Of a stretch of 64,000 bases of DNA, positions 58,590 through 64,000 are shown piece by piece. How positions within the stretch are numbered: the stretch's first letter is position 1; each line of letters starts with the position of its first letter. The position numbers and the translations under genes are program-made. The stretch is from Flavobacterium flabelliforme (GTDB lineage Bacteria; Bacteroidota; Bacteroidia; Flavobacteriales; Flavobacteriaceae). The stretch is taken from assembly GCF_017948675.1 (NCBI RefSeq), contig NZ_JAGFBU010000002.1:186001-250000 (forward strand). The letters run 5' to 3'. The notes under the pieces were generated by a model, which did not search any database, was not told the origin of the DNA, and saw nothing but the letters and a program-made list of their open reading frames with translations.

Positions 58590-58597
58590 TATTTTTG
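58590..58597 (+). promoter_or_regulatory. -7 element touching a start codon (TATTTTTG)
   Basis: Exact TAnnTTTG match ending five bases before the ATG at 58602, so a transcript from it would be leaderless or nearly so. Confidence 0.4.
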
Positions 58598-58601
58598 CCG
58601 C

Positions 58602-58901
58602 ATGAAAATTAATCGAAAAAAAATATTTGCCGCTATCGTACTCTTAATGAGTGTGCTCTTGTGTTTTGATATTTGTTTTCAAGAAAATTCTAATACTTCA
58701 TTGATAGAGTGTAGTGCAGAGGATACTTTGCATTCAGACACAATCGACTTTGATAATGAAGTTAATGAAGAACACCAGATTGTTTTTGTAATGGAGTTTT
58801 CTTCTATGGTTGGACATCTTACAGATCACAATCATTTCTATTTTAGTAAAGGATTACAAAAACCTTTCTTTTCTGTTTGGCAACCGCCAAAGCTTAGTTA
58901 A
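58602..58901 (+). CDS. small hypothetical exported or anchored protein
   Basis: The 99-residue protein has an N-terminal hydrophobic segment (IFAAIVLLMSVLLCFDICF) after a basic start. An acidic middle follows (CSAEDTLHSDTIDFDNEVNEEH), then a segment with HLTDHNHFYF and a short C-terminus QPPKLS. Cys and His residues in the mature part would allow metal binding, but there is no family match that I recognise. It is on the same strand as the TerC group 100 bases further on. Confidence 0.55.
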   Translation: MKINRKKIFAAIVLLMSVLLCFDICFQENSNTSLIECSAEDTLHSDTIDFDNEVNEEHQIVFVMEFSSMVGHLTDHNHFYFSKGLQKPFFSVWQPPKLS

Positions 58902-59003
58902 TACACGCTGATTTTTAAAATAGTGGTTGATTTTTTCAATCACTTAAACTGCATTATACTTTGTAATGCTAAATAACTGTGTTTATTAACTAAAATACTA
59001 CTC

Positions 59004-59339
59004 ATGGATTTTAATGACTTTTTTAAAAAAAGGAACAACTATTATAAAAATGAGAAACACCAAAACTATTATAAAAAGAATCGTTATAAGTATAAATTCT
59101 ATACTGATGAAAAAGTGGTTTTTAACAAACAAGCGTTTATAACAAGTCTAATAAACAATAAAAAACTCAAGCTGTTTTTAATATTTATAGCGTTTGTTTT
59201 AATAGTTCTTATAATTGGTTTTTTGGCCGTTTTATTGCCGTTGCTCTCGTATCTGATAGATTTTATTTCTCAAAAAGGATTTTCTGGGTTGTTGGATGAG
59301 CTAATTGGTTTTCTTAATAAACTATGGAGTGGCGCTTAG
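59004..59339 (+). CDS. small hypothetical membrane protein
   Basis: The 111-residue protein has a strikingly Lys/Asn/Tyr-rich N-terminus (about residues 8-35, with KNEKHQNYYKKNRYKYKF) that should face the cytoplasm. One long or two short helices cover about 57-88 (LFLIFIAFVLIVLIIGF), followed by an amphipathic tail. No family was recognised. It ends 36 bases before the terC gene and is probably in its operon. Confidence 0.55.
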   Translation: MDFNDFFKKRNNYYKNEKHQNYYKKNRYKYKFYTDEKVVFNKQAFITSLINNKKLKLFLIFIAFVLIVLIIGFLAVLLPLLSYLIDFISQKGFSGLLDELIGFLNKLWSGA

Positions 59340-59375
59340 CGTCTAAAATTTAATTAAAATTTTTAAAAAAAAGAT

Positions 59376-60305
59376 ATGGTAATTGATAGTTTTGTTTGGA
59401 TATGTTTTCTAGGCTTTGTTTTTTTTATGTTAGCCTTAGATTTAGGCGTTTTTCATCGTAAATCACATGAAGTAAAAATAAAAGAAGCGCTAATTTGGAG
59501 TGCCGTTTGGATAGGACTCGCCTTAATTTTTAATTACGGCATTTATGTTTTCATGGGAGAGCAAAAGGCAGTAGAGTTTCTTACAGGATATGTGATAGAA
59601 AAATCACTCAGCATTGATAATCTCTTTGTGTTTATAATGCTTTTTACTTATTTTAAAGTAGATGTAAAGTACCAACACAAAGTTTTATTTTGGGGAATCT
59701 TGGGTGCTTTGGCAATGCGTGCTATTTTTATTTTTGCAGGTGTTGCTCTAATTAATAAGTTTCATTGGATAATCTATTTTTTTGGAGCACTACTTGTGGT
59801 TACAGGGATTAAAATGCTTTTTCATAAAGATGAAGATATTCAGCCGGATAAAAATCCTTTGGTACGATTATTTAAAAAAATATATCCTGTAACTGAAGAA
59901 TCTCACGGAGGTAAATTTTTTGTTAAACTGCAAGGCAAAACTTTTGCGACACCACTTTTTGTAGTGCTTCTAATTGTCGAATTTACAGATTTAATTTTTG
60001 CAGTAGATTCGATACCCGCAATTCTTGCCATTACAAATGATACTTTTATCATTTTCACCTCTAATGTTTTTGCAATATTAGGCTTGCGAGCCTTGTATTT
60101 TGCATTAGCTGGAATCACTAAATATTTCTATTACCTAAAATATGGTTTATCTGCAATTTTAGTTTTTGTAGGGATCAAAATGACTATTGTAGATCTTTAT
60201 AAAATACCAATTAGCTACTCGCTATTGGTAATAACAGGAATCTTGCTTATTTCTGTTTTAATTTCTGTTGCTTTTCCAAAAAAGAATGATTTAATAAACA
60301 ACTAA
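59376..60305 (+). CDS. TerC family membrane protein (first)
   Basis: The 309-residue protein has about seven to nine helices and TerC/Alx signatures: LALDLGVFHRKSHEV, the acidic transmembrane motif EKSLSIDNLFVFI, and EFTDLIFAVDSIPAI in the second half. The Asp residues inside helices are thought to handle metal ions. Relatives include the manganese exporter-like Alx and tellurite-resistance TerC. Metal export, perhaps of manganese, is an inference. The zinc-ribbon gene follows 12 bases downstream, and a second TerC gene lies on the opposite strand 1.2 kb away. Confidence 0.92.
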   Translation: MVIDSFVWICFLGFVFFMLALDLGVFHRKSHEVKIKEALIWSAVWIGLALIFNYGIYVFMGEQKAVEFLTGYVIEKSLSIDNLFVFIMLFTYFKVDVKYQHKVLFWGILGALAMRAIFIFAGVALINKFHWIIYFFGALLVVTGIKMLFHKDEDIQPDKNPLVRLFKKIYPVTEESHGGKFFVKLQGKTFATPLFVVLLIVEFTDLIFAVDSIPAILAITNDTFIIFTSNVFAILGLRALYFALAGITKYFYYLKYGLSAILVFVGIKMTIVDLYKIPISYSLLVITGILLISVLISVAFPKKNDLINN

Positions 60306-60317
60306 AATAAAATTACT

Positions 60318-60563
60318 ATGAATTGTCCAACTTGTAAAGTTCCTCTTGTAATGTCAGAGAGACAAGGGATTGAAATTGATTATTGTTCAGAATGTAGAGG
60401 TATTTGGCTGGATCGAGGCGAGCTAGATAAAATAATAGAGCGTTCTATAAATGAGCCGCACAGTACTACTCAAGTCAGTCAGCCCTCTTTTGGCAATCAG
60501 TCTCAACAAAACTATTATAGAGAGCAAAAGAAAAAACATTGGCTAAACGAATTGTTTGATTAA
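60318..60563 (+). CDS. TFIIB-type zinc-ribbon protein
   Basis: The 81-residue protein contains one zinc ribbon, CPTCKVPLVMSERQGI then YCSECRGIWLDRGELDKII. It has four zinc Cys and the GIWLDRGEL helix typical of zf-TFIIB (PF13453) proteins. A Gln/Ser-rich linker and a basic tail (REQKKKHWLNELFD) follow. The function is unknown. It is tightly linked (12 bases) to the TerC gene, so a regulatory or metal-related role together with it is plausible. Confidence 0.88.
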   Translation: MNCPTCKVPLVMSERQGIEIDYCSECRGIWLDRGELDKIIERSINEPHSTTQVSQPSFGNQSQQNYYREQKKKHWLNELFD

Positions 60564-60580
60564 GAATTTAGACTACAACA

Positions 60581-60616
60581 GCCGCATTCATCTAATGATC
60601 ATGCGGCCTTTTTTTT
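60581..60616 (+). terminator. terminator of the TerC/zinc-ribbon operon
   Basis: GCCGCAT (60581-60587) pairs with ATGCGGC (60601-60607), followed by CTTTTTTTT-like sequence. The remaining gap up to 60904 is very AT-rich and shows no gene. Confidence 0.8.
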
Positions 60617-60904
60617 GATTTTAAATCAAAAATATATTCTAGTTAATTGAGCTTGGATTCTATTTCTTACACATAACTAAATATGTTGCTGTAGTGATTA
60701 AAAATATTATAAAATTAATCCCTTTAATTTGTTATTATTCCATTTTAAAAATAATTTTTCAGAATAGGTTTTTGTTTTTAAATTACTGTATTTTAATTAT
60801 TTATGTTTTTATTTTTCTTGATTTTAATATCGGCTTTTTATTCGGAATAATTTTTGGCACAGTTCGTGAATAGAGTTTTAAAGAATAAATAAAAACTACA
60901 AATT

Positions 60905-61408
60905 ATGAAAAAAATTACCTTATTTTTAGTTTTCATCGGGATGATGACACTACAAAGTTGTGAAGTTACAGAAGTATATGATGCTCCAATTGTTAATACG
61001 CCAAGAACAGAAGTTTTTGAGGTTACAACCTCTTTTAATTCTAGTAATAATTTTAGTAGTTTGGTTGTGTTTGATCCACCAATATTTAATTCGGATTCTG
61101 TTTTAATTTATCACTTGTATGATGTTGTGAATGGTCAGGATGTTTGGAAATTAATGCCTCAAACCTATTATTTTAATGATGGTGGTTCTCTTAATTACAA
61201 CTTTGACTATACTAAATTTGATGCTAAAATTTATCTTTCTGCTAATTTTAATTTAAAAACCTTAGACGCAAGTTGGACTAAGAATCAAACCTTCAGAATT
61301 GTAATAGTACCAAATGGCTATGCTAAGACCATGAATAAAAATGATATTAACTCAGTACTTTCAGCATTAAATATTTCTAAAGGAGAAATAAAAAAAATAG
61401 ATATGTAG
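60905..61408 (+). CDS. hypothetical lipoprotein
   Basis: The 167-residue protein has a lipoprotein signal (GMMTLQSC, Cys19). The mature part is strand-rich with FEVTTSFNSSNNFSSLVVF, VLIYHLYDVVNGQDVWKLMP and FRIVIVPNGYAKTM. It looks like a conserved Flavobacteria envelope protein that I cannot place in a named family. It converges on the second TerC gene at a shared terminator. Confidence 0.68.
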   Translation: MKKITLFLVFIGMMTLQSCEVTEVYDAPIVNTPRTEVFEVTTSFNSSNNFSSLVVFDPPIFNSDSVLIYHLYDVVNGQDVWKLMPQTYYFNDGGSLNYNFDYTKFDAKIYLSANFNLKTLDASWTKNQTFRIVIVPNGYAKTMNKNDINSVLSALNISKGEIKKIDM

Positions 61409-61427
61409 TTGTCATTGACAATATAAT

Positions 61428-61459
61428 AAAAAAGGGAAATCGCAAGATTTCCCTTTTTT
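61428..61459. terminator. bidirectional terminator with GCAA tetraloop
   Basis: A perfect 14-bp stem (61428-61441 with 61446-61459) is capped by GCAA, with A and T runs at the two sides. It ends the lipoprotein gene and the convergent TerC gene. Confidence 0.95.
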
Positions 61460-61468
61460 ATTATAGAT

Positions 61469-62419
61469 CTATTCGATACTTTCTTTACTGCTTTTTTGTA
61501 AAGAAATTACGATTCCGAGAATTAGCGAAACGGCTATAAAAGCTAATGACACCCATTCTGGTAATTTAATGAATTCATGCAGTAACATTTTAAGTCCTAC
61601 AAAACTCAAAATAGCAATGAGACTGTATTCTAAATAACTGAATTTTGCCAGCATATTCGCCAAGAAAAAGTACATTGATCGCAATCCCAAAATCGCAAAT
61701 ATATTAGAACTAAAAACTAAAAAAGGATCGTTGGTTATCGCTAAAATTGCAGGAACACTATCAATTGCAAAAACGACATCCATTACTTCTATAACAACTA
61801 GAGCTACAAAAAGTGGTGTTGCCGCAGTAATATGTCTTCTTTTTACAAAAAAATGTTCTTTATCCATATGGTTAGATATGGGCATTACTTTCTTTAGGCT
61901 TTTATACACAAATGATTTTTTTGGCTGAAATTGTTCGTCTTCTCCGCTAAACAACATTTTCATAGCAGTATAGATCAAGAAGGCACCAAAAATATAGGTC
62001 ATCCAAGAAAATTTATTGATCAACATTACGCCAAAAAATATCATTAAACCTCTAAATATGATTGCACCTAATATTCCCCAAAACAAAACACGATGTTGGT
62101 ATTTTTGGGGTATTTTGAAAGCTGCAAATATTATCGCAATGACAAATATGTTGTCAATGCTTAAAGATAATTCAATCAAATATCCTGTTATGAATTTTAT
62201 AGAGGCGGTTGCGGGTTTTAATCCATCAGGATTGGCGATTAAATCACTTCCGTATAACCAATATATTACACCAGAGAACATAAAGGACAAAGCTACCCAA
62301 ATAGCAGTCCACTTTCCAGCTTCTTTTGTGCTGATAACATGTGGTGTTTTATTAAAAACTCCTAAATCAAGTGCTAAAAAAATTAAAACAGCGATTAAAA
62401 AACAAATCCAGACAATCAT
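61469..62419 (-). CDS. TerC family membrane protein (second)
   Basis: The 316-residue homologue of the TerC protein encoded on the plus strand nearby has FLALDLGVFNKTPHV, ELSLSIDNIFVIAII and VMDVVFAIDSVPAILAITND. It shares YQHRVLFWGILGA with the first copy (YQHKVLFWGILGA). The loop after the second helix is longer (YGSDLIANPDGLKP). Two TerC proteins of slightly different build in one locus suggest separate expression or metal preference; this is inferred. Confidence 0.92.
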   Translation of the reverse strand: MIVWICFLIAVLIFLALDLGVFNKTPHVISTKEAGKWTAIWVALSFMFSGVIYWLYGSDLIANPDGLKPATASIKFITGYLIELSLSIDNIFVIAIIFAAFKIPQKYQHRVLFWGILGAIIFRGLMIFFGVMLINKFSWMTYIFGAFLIYTAMKMLFSGEDEQFQPKKSFVYKSLKKVMPISNHMDKEHFFVKRRHITAATPLFVALVVIEVMDVVFAIDSVPAILAITNDPFLVFSSNIFAILGLRSMYFFLANMLAKFSYLEYSLIAILSFVGLKMLLHEFIKLPEWVSLAFIAVSLILGIVISLQKSSKESIE

Positions 62420-62658
62420 AATTTACAGGTATTTAAATATCTTGTGTAAAGATACTTTTTGCTTTTTTAATTCTGATACATATTTTAGGAAAGTTGAGCC
62501 TGAATATTTTTGCTGTATTTTAGATAATTGTGCAAAAAAAATAGCTTCAACTTTATATAAAGAGACAAAATAGAGAAGTTTTTTTTATGAATTTAATAAA
62601 AATTCAATTTCAACCCTAAAAAAAAGGAGGTATGGAGTTATAAAAGTGATAAATAAAT

Positions 62659-62666
62659 TATATTTG
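62659..62666 (+). promoter_or_regulatory. -7 element of the glutamine synthetase gene (TATATTTG)
   Basis: Exact TAnnTTTG match, 39 bases before the ATG; no good -33 found. A GGAGG at 62626-62631 lies upstream of the promoter and is not a ribosome site for this gene. Confidence 0.5.
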
Positions 62667-62705
62667 CATCAAATAACAGGGGTATAACAAAATAAAATCA
62701 ATTTT

Positions 62706-64000
62706 ATGTCAACATTACGTTTCCAAGCTTTGAGAGAAGCATCTACGAGAAAACCAGTTAAATTTGAAGAATCAGATAGAAAATCAACTCTATTTGGATC
62801 TAATGTTTTTAATGACAAAGCAATGAAGCAATACTTAACTTCGGATGCTTTTAAAGGAGTTCAAGGTGCTGTTCAGCATGGAACTAAAATTGATAGAAAA
62901 TTAGCCGATTATATTGCCATGGGTATGAAAGAATGGGCACTTTCTAAAGGAGTAACTCATTATACACACTGGTTTCAACCCTTAACAGGTATAACTGCTG
63001 AAAAGCATGATGCTTTTTTTGAAACTTTTCCTGACGGAAGTGATCCTGTTGAAAAATTTGGCGGAGCACAATTAGTGCAACAAGAACCCGATGCCTCTAG
63101 TTTTCCAAATGGTGGAATTAGAAATACGTTTGAAGCCAGAGGATATACCGCATGGGATCCTACTTCACCTGCATTTATTTTTGGAACGACATTGTGTATA
63201 CCAACTGTTTTTATTTCTTATACTGGAGAAGCTTTAGATTTTAAAACGCCACTTTTAAGAGCATTAACCGTTATGGATGAAGCAGCTACAGAAGTGTGCA
63301 AATATTTTGATAAAAATGTAAAAAAAGTTACTGCAACTTTAGGATGGGAGCAAGAATACTTCTTGATTGATAGTGCTTTAGCTAATTCTCGTCCAGATCT
63401 TATGATGACTGGTAGAACTTTATTGGGTCATACTTCTGCAAAAGGACAACAATTAGACGATCATTATTTTGGTTCTATTCCAACGCGTGCTCTTGTATAC
63501 ATGAGAGATTTGGAGCAAGAATGTATGTTATTAGGAATTCCTGTAAAAACACGTCATAATGAGGTGGCACCAAATCAATTTGAGTTAGCTCCAATTTTTG
63601 AAGAGACCAATCTTGCAGTTGACCACAATTGCTTATTGATGGATGTGATGCAAAAAGTGGCAGAACGTCACTTTTTTAAAGTATTGTTTCATGAAAAACC
63701 TTTTAAAGGCGTAAATGGTTCTGGTAAACATAATAATTGGTCATTAGCTACTGATACAGGTATAAACTTGTTGAGTCCAAGTAAAACTCCAATGAGTAAT
63801 TTACAATTTTTAACTTTTTTCATTAATACCATTAAAGCAGTTCATGATAATGAATCTTTGCTAAGAGCAGCTATTGCATCGGCAAGTAATGATCATAGAT
63901 TAGGAGCGAATGAAGCACCACCAGCAATTATTTCTGTTTTTATTGGTGGACAATTAACGAAAGTTTTAGAAGAATTAGAAGGTGTAACTGCTGGAAAATT
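62706..64000 (+). CDS. glutamine synthetase type III (partial, runs off the right edge)
   Basis: An uninterrupted frame of 431 codons starts at ATG 62706 ([16 protein letters not shown]) and runs past the window end. GSIII/GlnN features are [39 protein letters not shown] (near residue 213), [20 protein letters not shown] (near 282), [14 protein letters not shown] (near 336) and [12 protein letters not shown]. Full-length members have about 720-730 residues, so roughly 60 percent is visible. The enzyme makes glutamine from glutamate, ammonia and ATP; GSIII is the common form in Bacteroidota. It has no relation in position to the two asnB genes. Confidence 0.95.
   Translation, partial: MSTLRFQALREASTRKPVKFEESDRKSTLFGSNVFNDKAMKQYLTSDAFKGVQGAVQHGTKIDRKLADYIAMGMKEWALSKGVTHYTHWFQPLTGITAEKHDAFFETFPDGSDPVEKFGGAQLVQQEPDASSFPNGGIRNTFEARGYTAWDPTSPAFIFGTTLCIPTVFISYTGEALDFKTPLLRALTVMDEAATEVCKYFDKNVKKVTATLGWEQEYFLIDSALANSRPDLMMTGRTLLGHTSAKGQQLDDHYFGSIPTRALVYMRDLEQECMLLGIPVKTRHNEVAPNQFELAPIFEETNLAVDHNCLLMDVMQKVAERHFFKVLFHEKPFKGVNGSGKHNNWSLATDTGINLLSPSKTPMSNLQFLTFFINTIKAVHDNESLLRAAIASASNDHRLGANEAPPAIISVFIGGQLTKVLEELEGVTAGK

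Noticed and set aside
59340-59375. Manganese riboswitch (yybP-ykoY) before TerC
   Set aside because: The gap to the upstream gene is only 36 bases and no such structure is visible further upstream.
62016-62573. 185-codon open frame on the plus strand across the second TerC gene
   Set aside because: It is antisense to a clear TerC coding sequence, and its residue composition is typical of a shadow frame.

Overview
The window looks like a stretch of core chromosome from a Flavobacterium-type member of the Bacteroidota. It is strongly AT-rich. Many genes lack a clear Shine-Dalgarno site. Upstream regions carry the phylum's TAnnTTTG promoter element. The gene families also fit: fused SecDF, type III glutamine synthetase, fused IcmF mutase, TonB-linked receptors, a 646-residue oleate hydratase, and DUF2911/DUF1573/DUF4197/DUF6265/DUF1569 proteins. 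I see no phage, IS element, CRISPR array, rRNA or tRNA.

Layout, left half. At 0.3-6.1 kb are a large exported TPR protein, a PhzF-family isomerase and an outer-membrane barrel. At 6.2-9 kb are a DUF2911 protein, a GreA-C-domain-like protein and an amidohydrolase lipoprotein. At 9.2-12.8 kb two asparagine synthetase genes lie in tandem with matching promoters. At 12.9-19.7 kb are a SpoU methyltransferase, gyrB, mdh and secDF, followed on the minus strand by cysS-yidD-lgt, folE and an aminotransferase (20.2-25.3 kb). At 25.4-30 kb are an aspartyl protease with a PDZ domain, a DUF1573 protein and valS. At 30-33.7 kb are a TonB siderophore-type receptor with a PepSY membrane protein and a lipoprotein. 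At 34-39.7 kb are topB, oleate hydratase and an AraC-type regulator.

Layout, right half. At 40-49.1 kb are small envelope proteins, a soluble histidine kinase built on a long repeat, prfA, and a three-gene signalling operon (AraC-like regulator, stand-alone receiver, CHASE3-PAS histidine kinase). At 49.6-54.7 kb are pyrF, a cytoplasmic BtuF-like protein, an alpha/beta hydrolase, a DUF4197 lipoprotein and an unknown exported protein. At 54.9-58.4 kb is icmF. At 58.6-62.4 kb are two TerC proteins facing each other around a zinc-ribbon protein and small envelope proteins. The window ends inside a type III glutamine synthetase gene.

Most of the region is housekeeping. The least ordinary items are: (i) the histidine kinase whose N-terminal half is fourteen 21-residue coiled-coil repeats alternating in two versions; (ii) two copies of a structured noncoding element, one directly before cysS and one before prfA; (iii) tandem asnB genes that share promoter architecture; (iv) direct repeats nested in an inverted repeat at the start of the AraC gene next to oleate hydratase; and (v) an 18-base GC-rich sequence of a dispersed-repeat type read in frame inside topB. 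Several start codons were moved from the longest reading frame to a better-supported internal one; reasons are given in each entry.
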